16,475 nucleotides of DNA from assembly GCA_900553985.1 (NCBI GenBank), contig USFW01000031.1, positions 1-16,475 on the forward strand, written 5' to 3'. Both the position numbers and the translations under genes were made by a program. Positions 1-6,974 of this stretch are shown here, in pieces (position 1 is the first letter of the stretch; each line of letters begins with the position of its first letter). Origin of the DNA: an uncultured Clostridium sp. GTDB taxonomy: Bacteria > Bacillota > Clostridia > TANB77 > CAG-508. The notes under the pieces were generated by a model that was given only the letters and a program-made list of their open reading frames with translations, had not been told where the DNA came from and did no database searches.

Positions 1-49
1 ACCTCTTGATCCCAAATCAAGCGCTCTAGCCAAGCTGAGCCACACCCCG
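1..49 (-). tRNA. tRNA-Pro (anticodon TGG), partial
   Basis: Read on the minus strand the segment starts CGGGGTGTGGCTCAGC, the usual 5' end and D arm of a bacterial tRNA-Pro. It continues through an anticodon stem-loop (CTTGATTTGGGATCAAG) with anticodon TGG. The window ends just after the anticodon arm, so the T arm and acceptor 3' strand are missing. It lies 78 bases downstream of tRNA-Leu on the same strand with no terminator between them, so the two are probably co-transcribed. Confidence 0.9.
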
Positions 50-127
50 TAAGTGTTATATGATTTTGTAACTCATAACAAAAATATTTTATCATATCTT
101 GTTATGCTTGTCAATCCTTAAAAGAAC

Positions 128-208
128 TGCGGATGACAGGAGTTGAACCTGCACGTCGTAGACACTAGAACCTAAATCTAGCGCGTCTGCCAATTCCGCC
201 ACATCCGC
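128..208 (-). tRNA. tRNA-Leu (anticodon TAG)
   Basis: A complete cloverleaf is visible. The acceptor strands GCGGATG (208 to 202) and CATCCGC (135 to 129) pair over 7 bp, with discriminator A at 128. The anticodon arm CTAGATTTAGGTTCTAG gives anticodon TAG. The extra arm is long, as expected of a class II tRNA-Leu, and the T arm contains GGTTCAACTCC. CCA is not encoded. It reads CTN codons. A strong promoter lies 47 to 75 bases upstream, and tRNA-Pro follows downstream. Confidence 0.95.
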
Positions 209-254
209 ATAGTACAAAACAACAAGCATTTGTTTTCTTGTCGATTGCTTAAAT

Positions 255-283
255 AGCATATCAAATATTTTTATTTATGTCAA
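255..283 (-). promoter_or_regulatory. sigma-A-type promoter of the tRNA-Leu/tRNA-Pro unit
   Basis: On the minus strand a perfect -35 TTGACA (283 to 278) is followed by a 17-base spacer and a -10 TATGCT (260 to 255). A TGA just before the -10 makes an extended -10. Transcription would start near 248, about 40 bases before tRNA-Leu. Confidence 0.8.
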
Positions 284-350
284 GTATTTTTATACAAAAA
301 CAATGTATCTGCTTAATTTCCACGGGAGTTTGACAGTTGCATTTTATTAA

Positions 351-551
351 GGAAAATGGAAGTATAAATTTAAATTTGATATCAATGCCATCCTTTCTGC
401 TGATGATAAAGGACTTTATTACAAAGACATGCCTTGCACAACATCAAAACTTCATCAAAGACTCATCGTTACCTACTCTCCAAAGTATGCTCTCTGTCAA
501 AGATCCCTTCATAAGAAACAGGTGGAACGTGCACAAAAGATGCCATTGTAG
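351..551 (+). pseudogene. fragment of an IS1634/IS4-like transposase
   Basis: A frame open from 351 to the TAG at 549-551 has no usable start, being preceded directly by TAA at 348-350. It encodes about 66 residues. The stretch CTTSKLHQRLIVTYSPKYA followed by KKQVERAQKM resembles, from memory, the middle of IS1634-family DDE transposases, where a conserved RLIVT(Y/F)SxKY block precedes a basic helix ending in QxERA. Neither the N-terminal part nor the catalytic region is present nearby, so this is a relic left by an insertion and later deletion. It is one of only two plus-strand coding signals here and sits beside tRNA genes. The family assignment is by recall, not by search. Confidence 0.55.
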
Positions 552-570
552 TTTTGGCATCTTTCTTTTT
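536..570. terminator. hairpin terminator, probably bidirectional
   Basis: AAAGATGCCA (536-545) pairs perfectly with TGGCATCTTT (555-564) around a 9-base loop. On the plus strand it is followed by CTTTTT, a good terminator for the transposase relic, whose stop codon lies in the loop. On the minus strand it ends in ATCTTTTG, so it may also end the glycosyltransferase transcript arriving from the right. Confidence 0.65.
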
Positions 571-585
571 CCATCTCAATAAAAT

Positions 586-765
586 TTATTCCCAATCATT
601 TTTTACTTCTTCTAATTTGCTTCTTAACGTCTTTTCAAGCCCAACAAATGCTGGAATGAAACTATCACGGATCAATAATATCATCTCATCAACTTCTTGC
701 TCATTATATATATTCTTGAATATTGTATTCTCTGCTGATGATGTTCTAATTAATAAAATCTTCAT
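586..765 (-). CDS. small hypothetical protein, 59 residues
   Basis: I do not recognise this protein. The ATG at 765 is preceded by GAGGAGA (about 775-783), a good ribosome binding site that starts directly after the stop of the upstream glycosyltransferase at 787. The ORF therefore looks like the last cistron of that operon and may be translationally coupled. The product begins MKILLIRTSSAENTIF. It then has a hydrophobic-acidic middle (DEMILLIRDSFIPAFVGLEK) and a charged, probably helical C-terminus (LRSKLEEVKNDWE). It has no signal peptide, no Cys and no clear membrane segment. The MKILLI opening recalls the first beta strand of Rossmann-type domains, including GT4 enzymes, but the rest does not continue as one. 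It could be a real small protein or a decayed gene start. Operon position and ribosome binding site favour real translation. Confidence 0.5.
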   Translation of the reverse strand: MKILLIRTSSAENTIFKNIYNEQEVDEMILLIRDSFIPAFVGLEKTLRSKLEEVKNDWE

Positions 766-786
766 TCTGTAAAATTCTCCTCATTT

Positions 787-1887
787 TTAACTCTTTATAA
801 AAAACTGTTCTAATTTTTTAGATTCTTCTTTTATATCATATCCGCTGTCTTTTATCTCTTTTTCATTATTCTTTCTATTATGTTCCTTAGAATTAATAAT
901 TTCTGCCCATTCTTTTGGTGTACTCTTTAATGATATGAACTCAAAATTTTTTGACATTTTTGCTATTTGTGGGACTCCTTCTTTTGATGCATAGATGTCT
1001 AAGCCATTTGCTTGTGCTTCTAATAATACTAATCCTAGCCCTTCAAATTTAGACGGAAAAACAAATAAATCCATTACTTGCAATAATTCTTTAATATCAT
1101 TTCTCATTCCTAAAAATTGTACACTATCTTGAATTTTTTTATTTTTTACTATTTGTTTTATCTTATTTTCATCTTCTCCCTGCCCAATCAATAATAGTTT
1201 TGCATTCTCATTTTCATTTCTAATTTCTTCAAAAACATTAATTAAAAATTCGTGGTTTTTCTGAAAATGAAATCTTCCTATATGTCCTATTACTAATTTA
1301 TTCTCAAGCTTCAACTTTTTCCTATATTCATTTCTTACTTTTTCATCATATTGATACTTTTTTATATCTATTGCATTATTTATTATTTTAAATTTAGCTC
1401 CATTTAAAATTTTTGCATTATAAAACCATTTTCCCGCTTCTTCTGAACATGCCCAAAAATCAGTAGCATATCTTGTTAAAAGCATTTTATGTAATTTATG
1501 AAAAAAGTTTTTTAATGTATTTGTCATATTTTGTGAATTATGACTATGAACTATTCTACATTTTATCCCATATTTCTTAGCATATTTTAACCAATCAATA
1601 TTTGACAAAATACATAAATTCACCCATATTGCTGAATATTCTTTAGCATGATTTTCAAAAAATTCTTTCATGTCCTTTTTATATTGCTTTAAACTTTTGG
1701 CTCTTGGTGTAATTTTAAATGTATTTCCTCCCATATTTTTAATTTCTTCTTCATATGCTATTTTTTCTGTATTATATAAAAAATCAAATTGCAAATTATC
1801 TTTATTCATATTTCTGTAATAATTCATTATTACTGTTTCTACTCCACCTAAATTATCTGACATACCAAATATTAATATTTTTTTCAT
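787..1887 (-). CDS. GT4-family (GT-B fold) glycosyltransferase
   Basis: Transfers a sugar from a nucleotide-sugar donor to a growing lipid-linked glycan on the cytoplasmic face of the membrane; donor and acceptor cannot be read from sequence. At 366 residues it has the usual length. The N-terminal Rossmann domain begins KKILIFGMSDNLGGVETVI, with the glycine-rich loop typical of EpsF/CapM-like enzymes. CRIVHSHNSQ (about 110-120) belongs to the acceptor side. The C-terminal GT1-type domain starts at NKLVIGHIGRFHFQKNHEFLI (about 200) and carries the EX7E donor-binding motif with E282 and E290 in FPSKFEGLGLVLLEAQ. ATG 1887 has AAGGAAGG about 9 bases upstream. It is the third glycosyltransferase of the cluster, separated from the previous gene by 212 bases and followed by a 59-residue ORF. 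Confidence 0.9.
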   Translation of the reverse strand: MKKILIFGMSDNLGGVETVIMNYYRNMNKDNLQFDFLYNTEKIAYEEEIKNMGGNTFKITPRAKSLKQYKKDMKEFFENHAKEYSAIWVNLCILSNIDWLKYAKKYGIKCRIVHSHNSQNMTNTLKNFFHKLHKMLLTRYATDFWACSEEAGKWFYNAKILNGAKFKIINNAIDIKKYQYDEKVRNEYRKKLKLENKLVIGHIGRFHFQKNHEFLINVFEEIRNENENAKLLLIGQGEDENKIKQIVKNKKIQDSVQFLGMRNDIKELLQVMDLFVFPSKFEGLGLVLLEAQANGLDIYASKEGVPQIAKMSKNFEFISLKSTPKEWAEIINSKEHNRKNNEKEIKDSGYDIKEESKKLEQFFIKS

Positions 1888-2099
1888 TACTTGCCTTCCT
1901 TTAATTATGAATTTACTATTCTTCCTACTTTTGTTTTAATAAATCTCACATAAATTCTCTCAAAAAATTTTTTATCTAAAATCTTTAATTAATATTGCTA
2001 TTTTACTTTGCTAAATTATATTATTTTTTCTAAATTTTCTATATTTATTGATAAATATGCTGAAATAATTAAAACAACTTCCATCATCATAAAATATCT
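1888..2099 (-). other. 212-base gap inside the glycosyltransferase cluster, weak internal promoter candidate
   Basis: All other junctions in this cluster overlap or abut, so this AT-rich gap stands out. I see no hairpin with a T-run that would end transcription. On the minus strand TTGAGA, 16 bases, TATTAA lies around 1937-1964 and could be a weak promoter for the last glycosyltransferase. No coding frame of note is present. Confidence 0.35.
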
Positions 2100-3206
2100 C
2101 TATAATTTATATAATTCTTCTATTTTATTAGTAATTTCATCCCATTCATATTTTGTTAAATCATAATTTATTTTTGTTATATTTGAATTTGAAATACTTT
2201 TTTGTAATTCTATTTTTAAAGACTCAATATCTCCTTTTTGAAAATAATTGATTTTATCTTCTCCAATTTGTTTATTTTCTTCAATATTACTAGCCAAACA
2301 TTTAGTTCCATAACTCATTGCTTCTAGCAATGAAAGTGGCATTCCTTCTATATCACTTGGTAAGCAATATAAACAACAATTGCTATATAATTCTTCTAAT
2401 TCTTCACCTTGAACAAATCCTGTCATTATTATTCTTTTGTCTTCACTTGCCATCTTTTTCATTTTTTCTAGATAATCATTTGTATGGCTTGCTCCACCTG
2501 CAATAACTAATTTTTTATCTGTATCAATATTCTTAAAAGCTTCTATTAAGTAATGTAATCCTTTTTCTGGAACTATTCTTGCTAAAAATAGAATATATCT
2601 ATTTTTTTCTAATTGATATTTTTCTTTTATTATTTTAGTTTCTCGTATTATAGGCTTATTTACACCATTTGGAATAAATTTAGTTTCTCTATTATATGTA
2701 TCTTTAAAATATTTCTGTACATTTTCTGAAAGCACAATGATTTCATCAGCGAATTTTACTGCCAACTTTTCTCCAAATTTAATATATTTAGTTGCAAAAC
2801 CTCCCCATTTTGAACGTTGCCAATCTAGTCCATGAATTGTTACTACTATCTTTTTCTTAAATAAATGAGGAATCCATAACATTGCACATGAACCTTCTGC
2901 ATGATAATGTAATACATCATATTTTCCGAATATAGCTCTTATACTTGCTAAAAATGAATATATTAAGGCATCTATTCCCTTTATATTAATTGTTGGTATT
3001 GTTATAATTTTTACTCCCTTGTATGATTTCAGATTTTTTTTATCTTTGTCTATTTTTTTATCTTGCACATTTTTACCTTTTCTATTATAAACATCTACTT
3101 TATGTCCTTTTTTTACTAATCTCGTTGATAATTCCTCTACAACAATTTCTACTCCACCTTCTCTTGAAGGCATCCTTTTATGCCCAATCATAGCAATTTT
3201 CATCAT
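2100..3206 (-). CDS. GT4-family glycosyltransferase, rhamnosyltransferase-like N-domain
   Basis: Adds a sugar to the lipid-linked cell-surface glycan. The protein is 368 residues. The N-domain begins MKIAMIGHKRMPSREGGVE, with KVDVYNRKG near residue 40 and THGLDWQRSKWGG near 125. This set is typical of DUF1972-type GT4 enzymes, several of which are polysaccharide rhamnosyltransferases; that specificity is only suggested. The C-domain starts NRYILFLARIVPEKGLHYLI (about 200), and the EX7E motif is E287/E295 in LPSDIEGMPLSLLEAM. Two adjacent ATG codons are possible (3206 and 3203). The upstream AGGAG is 5 bases from the first and 8 from the second, so translation from 3203 is equally likely, and MKIAMIG is the usual family start. 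The binding site lies inside the end of the radical SAM gene, so the two are tightly coupled. It stops with TAG. Confidence 0.9.
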   Translation of the reverse strand: MMKIAMIGHKRMPSREGGVEIVVEELSTRLVKKGHKVDVYNRKGKNVQDKKIDKDKKNLKSYKGVKIITIPTINIKGIDALIYSFLASIRAIFGKYDVLHYHAEGSCAMLWIPHLFKKKIVVTIHGLDWQRSKWGGFATKYIKFGEKLAVKFADEIIVLSENVQKYFKDTYNRETKFIPNGVNKPIIRETKIIKEKYQLEKNRYILFLARIVPEKGLHYLIEAFKNIDTDKKLVIAGGASHTNDYLEKMKKMASEDKRIIMTGFVQGEELEELYSNCCLYCLPSDIEGMPLSLLEAMSYGTKCLASNIEENKQIGEDKINYFQKGDIESLKIELQKSISNSNITKINYDLTKYEWDEITNKIEELYKL

Positions 3207-4382
3207 TTATTCTCCTAATTGTTTTTTTATATCTTCTTCTACAATTTCTTCTCCTGTCTTGTTTTTTAACTGTTGTCTAGATTTTTCTGATAATCCATCA
3301 TGTATTTTACAGTTCATATCGCATGTTGAACATTTATCTAATTCTTCCTTTGTTATTTTGCCATCTTTATAATCTTTTACAATTTTATTTTCATACATAG
3401 AATACTTTTGTTTTTTATAGAATCTAAAAAACTTATGCTTTATAACCCAAAAAGCGGGTTTCCATATATATTTGTGCATAGCTGGAGATACTGATCCAAT
3501 CATCCAACATTGTCTGTTACAATGCCTTACTTTATTTCTAACTTTTTCAGCTTGTTCTGAGTTCCATAATTCATCCCAAGTTTGATTGTTTAAATTCCCC
3601 ATTACTTCTTTTTCTTTAGTTCCATTGCATGGCATTACATCCCCATATGGATCAATAAAAAACGTGTCAAATGCCATATCACATGGTAATAGTCTCTTTT
3701 GTCCAAAAATGTAATTAATTAATCCATGATTAAAATATGCTCTAAACCATTTCTTAGGTGAATTTGATTCTAGTAATTTGTTAACTAAATTTTCAAATTC
3801 CTTTGCCACCATTAATCTGTCATGAATTATATTTTTAGCCTCTACAAAATAAAAACTATTATGTAATGAAGCGGTTGCAAATTCCATGTTTAATTCGTTT
3901 GACATATTATAAAGATCAACGAGGTCTTTTGCGTTTCTATCTTGTACCGTCATACCAAATCCAACATCAGGATGTTTTAACTCTACCAATTTTTTTAATG
4001 TAGAATATCCTTTATTAAATCCATCTTCTAATCCTCTTATTTCATTATTAGTTTTTTCTAATCCTTCTATTGAAATTCTAATACCTACATTAGGAAATTC
4101 TTCGCATAATTTTATTATCCTATCTGTAAAAAAACCATTAGTAGATATTACTATTCTATCTGATTTTTTATATAGTTCTCTTACAATATCTGACAAATCT
4201 TCTCTTATAAAAGGTTCTCCTCCTGTAATATTAGTAAAATACATTCTAGGTAATTTCTTTATAGTCTCTATACTTAATTCTTCTTCTGGTTTAGAAGGTG
4301 CTTTATATCTATTACACATAGTACATCTTGCATTACATCTATATGTAACTATTACTGTTCCATTTAACTTTTTTTCAGCCAT
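3207..4382 (-). CDS. radical SAM protein with SPASM-like C-terminal region
   Basis: A radical S-adenosylmethionine enzyme of 391 residues; substrate unknown. The CNARCTMC motif (C16, C20, C23) would hold the [4Fe-4S] cluster that cleaves SAM. TGGEPFIREDL near residue 55 is the SAM-contacting GGEP motif, followed by ISTNGF and RISIEGL strands of the barrel. The C-terminal part has LPCDMAF, DPYGDVMPCNG, HCNRQC and finally CSTCDMNC, enough cysteines for one or two auxiliary clusters as in SPASM proteins. I chose ATG 4382 over an in-frame TTG at 4388: AAGGAG (4391-4396) is 8 bases from the ATG but only 2 from the TTG. The gene overlaps the end of the upstream glycosyltransferase by 8 bases and supplies the binding site for the next one, so it is an integral operon member. 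It may modify a sugar, a lipid carrier or a small peptide; the sequence does not decide. Confidence 0.9.
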   Translation of the reverse strand: MAEKKLNGTVIVTYRCNARCTMCNRYKAPSKPEEELSIETIKKLPRMYFTNITGGEPFIREDLSDIVRELYKKSDRIVISTNGFFTDRIIKLCEEFPNVGIRISIEGLEKTNNEIRGLEDGFNKGYSTLKKLVELKHPDVGFGMTVQDRNAKDLVDLYNMSNELNMEFATASLHNSFYFVEAKNIIHDRLMVAKEFENLVNKLLESNSPKKWFRAYFNHGLINYIFGQKRLLPCDMAFDTFFIDPYGDVMPCNGTKEKEVMGNLNNQTWDELWNSEQAEKVRNKVRHCNRQCWMIGSVSPAMHKYIWKPAFWVIKHKFFRFYKKQKYSMYENKIVKDYKDGKITKEELDKCSTCDMNCKIHDGLSEKSRQQLKNKTGEEIVEEDIKKQLGE

Positions 4383-5607
4383 TTTCAATGCTCCTTTGTT
4401 TTATAATATTTTCATATATTTTTATTATTTTTTTATAATATTCGTCTTTACCATACAATTCTTTAGCACTTTTTTTAGCATTATCTCCCAACTTTTTCAC
4501 TAAATCATTATCTTCAAACAATATCTTCATTTTATTTTCTAAATCTGAGACATCATCATATTTGAAGATTAACCCATTTTCCTTATTCTTTACTAATTCT
4601 GGTATTCCACCTATATCTGCACCTATAACAGGTTTGCCTATTGCTAAAGTTTCTAAAATAGAATATGGGCAATTTTCATACCATATTGATGGGACTACTA
4701 CAAAAGAACATTTCCTTATATATTCTTTTATTTCTTCTTGATTTAAGTATCCCAATAATTTTATATTTTTCTGTAAATTATTATTTTCTATTATCTCTAT
4801 TATTTTATTTTTTTCAGGGCCATCTCCTGCTATATATAATTTTTTATTTTGAATTTTAGAAAAAGCTTCAATTAAATTTAATATTCCTTTTTCCTTTGAT
4901 AATCTTCCAAAATACAATGCATACCCTTCATCTTCTGCTTTTAAATCATATTTTTGCAAATCTATACTATTATAAATGGTTTCTATCTTCTCTTTATCAA
5001 TCCCATCATCTATTAATTTTTGTCTATAAAATTCTGAAGGTGTTATTATATATGATATCTTTTTACTATATACTTTTTTTATTCTATAATATTTTCCTTC
5101 TATTGCTCCCAAAACACTTTTTAATTTAGAATTTTTTATACAATTCTTTTTTATGCAATTAATATATTTCCCATTTTTACATAATTCACATATTTCTTTA
5201 TTATTATCTAACATAGTAATAGCTGGACAAATAGCTTGTACATCATGTGCGGTAAAAACAATTGGTATATTTTCCTCATAAATTGCCTCTACAATAGATT
5301 CAGACAATTGTCTTTGAAAATTATTTATATGAACTATATCTGGTCTAAACTCTTTTAATGCCTTTTTCATTATTACTTTATTTTTTTTAGAATAAATTAC
5401 ATCTATCGCTTCTAATTTACTTCCGCTATTTAAATCTATTTTTTTAACAAAATATTCTTTATTATCTGTTTTTATATTTCTTTCATTATCCATAGAAAAA
5501 AAAGCTATTTCATGTCCATTTTTCTTTAATAACTCTGCCAACTCAAAATAGTATTTTTCACTTCCACCTTTTAAATAATGAAATTTATTAACCATTAATA
5601 TCTTCAT
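4375..5607 (-). CDS. GT4-family glycosyltransferase with a Cys-containing N-domain insert
   Basis: Extends the lipid-linked glycan, probably soon after the priming enzyme encoded immediately upstream. The 410-residue protein starts MKILMVNKFHYLKGGSEKYY, a common GT4 opening. FTAHDVQAICPAITML (near 115-135) is followed by CELCKNGKYINCIKKNC, giving five cysteines that could bind a metal; similar HD...CP...CxxC inserts are common in this subgroup. The C-domain begins YALYFGRLSKEKGILNLI, and the EX7E motif is E311/E319 in WYENCPYSILETL. ATG 5607 lies 3 bases after the TAG of the priming transferase gene, and GAAGGGG inside that gene is its binding site. The last 8 bases overlap the radical SAM start. 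Confidence 0.92.
   Translation of the reverse strand: MKILMVNKFHYLKGGSEKYYFELAELLKKNGHEIAFFSMDNERNIKTDNKEYFVKKIDLNSGSKLEAIDVIYSKKNKVIMKKALKEFRPDIVHINNFQRQLSESIVEAIYEENIPIVFTAHDVQAICPAITMLDNNKEICELCKNGKYINCIKKNCIKNSKLKSVLGAIEGKYYRIKKVYSKKISYIITPSEFYRQKLIDDGIDKEKIETIYNSIDLQKYDLKAEDEGYALYFGRLSKEKGILNLIEAFSKIQNKKLYIAGDGPEKNKIIEIIENNNLQKNIKLLGYLNQEEIKEYIRKCSFVVVPSIWYENCPYSILETLAIGKPVIGADIGGIPELVKNKENGLIFKYDDVSDLENKMKILFEDNDLVKKLGDNAKKSAKELYGKDEYYKKIIKIYENIIKQRSIENG
4391..4396 (-). promoter_or_regulatory. ribosome binding site that decides the radical SAM start
   Basis: AAGGAG lies 8 bases before ATG 4382 and only 2 bases before TTG 4388. The spacing supports the ATG and shortens the longest possible reading by two residues. 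Confidence 0.75.
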
Positions 5608-5610
5608 ATG

Positions 5611-6321
5611 CTAAATAGCCCCTTCTTTTTTAAAGACTTTTACTAAAGTCTTTATTAATAATTTAATATCCAATTTTAAATTATGATTATAATAGTAATT
5701 CATATCCATACTTAATCTATCTGTAAATGTAACATCATTTCTGCCATTAACTTGCCAAAATCCAGTTAATCCTGGCTTACAAGATGTTATATACTTAAAA
5801 AATCCATTCATATCTTCTTTTTCTCTTGGTAAATATGGTCTTGGTCCAACCAAACTCATATCTCCTTTTAATACATTTATAAATTGTGGGAATTCATCTA
5901 AGCTTGTTTTTCTTAAGATTTTACCAATTACAGTAATTCTAGGATCATTTTTTAGCTTTTTATATTTCTTATATTCTTCTCTAGCATCCTCATTTTCTTC
6001 TAAATATTTTGTTAATTTTTCATCTGCTCCTATAACCATTGAACGATATTTATACATTTTGAATATTTTTCCATTTTTCCCAATTCTTTCTTGCGTATAA
6101 AAAATTGGTCCTTCATCCTTAACAAGTTTATTTGCTATCCATATTATTAAAGTTAAAGGAATCAATGTCAATACTCCAATTCCCCCACCTAATATATCCA
6201 TAAATCTTTTTATTATTTTCTCAAATTTTAAAACTGTTTTATTTCTTTCTAATATAGGTGTAATTTTTAAATTTTCGATATTACCTTTTTTACAAGATAA
6301 TATGTTTTCTTTTACATCCAT
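5611..6321 (-). CDS. priming sugar-phosphate transferase (undecaprenyl-phosphate phosphoglycosyltransferase)
   Basis: Transfers a sugar 1-phosphate from a UDP-sugar to undecaprenyl phosphate, the first membrane step of capsule, exopolysaccharide or wall-glycopolymer assembly. The 236 residues match the short monotopic form of the bacterial sugar transferase family (PF02397). K38-R39-x-x-D42 precedes one hydrophobic re-entrant segment (about 43-63) with its central proline (P55). Then come GPIFYTQERIG (71-81), KYRSM (91-95), DPRITVIGKILRKTSLDEFPQ with the conserved Asp-Glu catalytic pair, GDMSLVGPRP and the C-terminal KPGLTGFWQVNGRN. The usual four-helix N-terminal domain of WbaP-type enzymes is absent. 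A GGGGGA site precedes ATG 6321, and a good promoter lies at 6365-6393. It is the first gene of the glycan operon. The sugar cannot be assigned. Confidence 0.93.
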   Translation of the reverse strand: MDVKENILSCKKGNIENLKITPILERNKTVLKFEKIIKRFMDILGGGIGVLTLIPLTLIIWIANKLVKDEGPIFYTQERIGKNGKIFKMYKYRSMVIGADEKLTKYLEENEDAREEYKKYKKLKNDPRITVIGKILRKTSLDEFPQFINVLKGDMSLVGPRPYLPREKEDMNGFFKYITSCKPGLTGFWQVNGRNDVTFTDRLSMDMNYYYNHNLKLDIKLLIKTLVKVFKKEGAI

Positions 6322-6364
6322 TCTAAAATCCCCCTATTTTACTAATCTCTTTCCATCTTTGTTT

Positions 6365-6393
6365 ATTATATCATAACAAATTTCAAATCTCAA
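6365..6393 (-). promoter_or_regulatory. promoter of the glycan biosynthesis operon
   Basis: On the minus strand TTGAGA (6393-6388), a 17-base spacer and a perfect -10 TATAAT (6370-6365). TGA before the -10 adds an extended -10. It lies 3 bases beyond the stop codon of the VanZ-like gene, so the glycan genes have their own start while read-through from upstream stays possible. Transcription would begin near 6358. Confidence 0.8.
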
Positions 6394-6396
6394 CAC

Positions 6397-6897
6397 TTAT
6401 ATTATGACATTTTTTGACACTTTTTTGTTTTTTATGTTAATAATTTCTACAATTAGTAAAATAACTATTATTCCAAAGAAAACACCTAATGAATCTATAA
6501 ACACATCTGTAATCTTTGGTCCTCTTCCTGGTGTAAAACTTTGATGTATTTCATCTGATATTGCATATAAAATTCCTAACATAGTACTTATATAAATTTG
6601 ATTTTTTCTTTTTATATTTTCATATGTACTAAGTAAAGCCATTACTAAAAATCCTACCAATGTATATATTGAAAAATGTGCAATCTTTCTTATCACTCTT
6701 TCTGTTCTTTTATTAACTTGTTCTTGTTCACTTATTTCTAAGCTATTATACTTTGAACTTTTTTCTAGAATAAAATCTGTAATTCTTTTACTTATTCCCC
6801 CAGACTTCTCTCCATCTTGACTAGAAAATCCAAATATTATATAAAAAGTACATAATAATAGAACTATTAAAATTCCTCTTAATACATTTTTTTGCAT
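6397..6897 (-). CDS. VanZ-like membrane protein
   Basis: A polytopic membrane protein of 166 residues, the usual size of a single VanZ-like domain. Predicted membrane segments are at about 8-24, 72-90, 101-113 and 133-153. Family hallmarks are present: FGFSSQDGEKS (22-32), RKIAHFSIYTLVGF (70-83) and SDEIHQSFTPGRGPKITDVFIDSLG (split as 114-125 and 126-138) with its conserved acidic and His residues. VanZ confers low-level teicoplanin resistance in enterococci. The biochemical role of most relatives is unknown, though envelope polymer functions are often proposed. GAGGAAA precedes ATG 6897. It lies 77 bases after the LCP gene with a hairpin between them, so it is probably co-transcribed with LCP at a reduced level. 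Confidence 0.9.
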   Translation of the reverse strand: MQKNVLRGILIVLLLCTFYIIFGFSSQDGEKSGGISKRITDFILEKSSKYNSLEISEQEQVNKRTERVIRKIAHFSIYTLVGFLVMALLSTYENIKRKNQIYISTMLGILYAISDEIHQSFTPGRGPKITDVFIDSLGVFFGIIVILLIVEIINIKNKKVSKNVII

Positions 6898-6914
6898 TTT
6901 TATTTCCTCTTCTT

Positions 6915-6949
6915 AGAAAATGGAAGTATATCTATTTCGATAACTTCCA
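6915..6949 (-). terminator. hairpin between the LCP and VanZ-like genes, partial terminator
   Basis: On the minus strand TGGAAGTTATC (6949-6939) pairs with GATATACTTCCA (6932-6921) with a single bulge, and is followed by TTTTC. The T-run is short and there is no other promoter before the next gene, so leaky termination or mRNA processing is more likely than a full stop. Confidence 0.5.
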
Positions 6950-6974
6950 CTTCATATTTTATTGTATTGAAAAC

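Noticed and set aside
337..582. 81-codon plus-strand frame starting MHFIKENGS
   Set aside because: No ribosome binding site and an unnatural composition; the meaningful reading of this stretch is the transposase-like frame at 351-551.
554..772. 72-codon plus-strand frame opposite the 59-residue ORF
   Set aside because: No ribosome binding site, and its start lies in the terminator hairpin; the minus-strand ORF has better signals.
4383..4388. TTG start giving a two-residue longer radical SAM protein
   Set aside because: Only 2 bases from the AAGGAG site, whereas ATG 4382 has an 8-base spacing.
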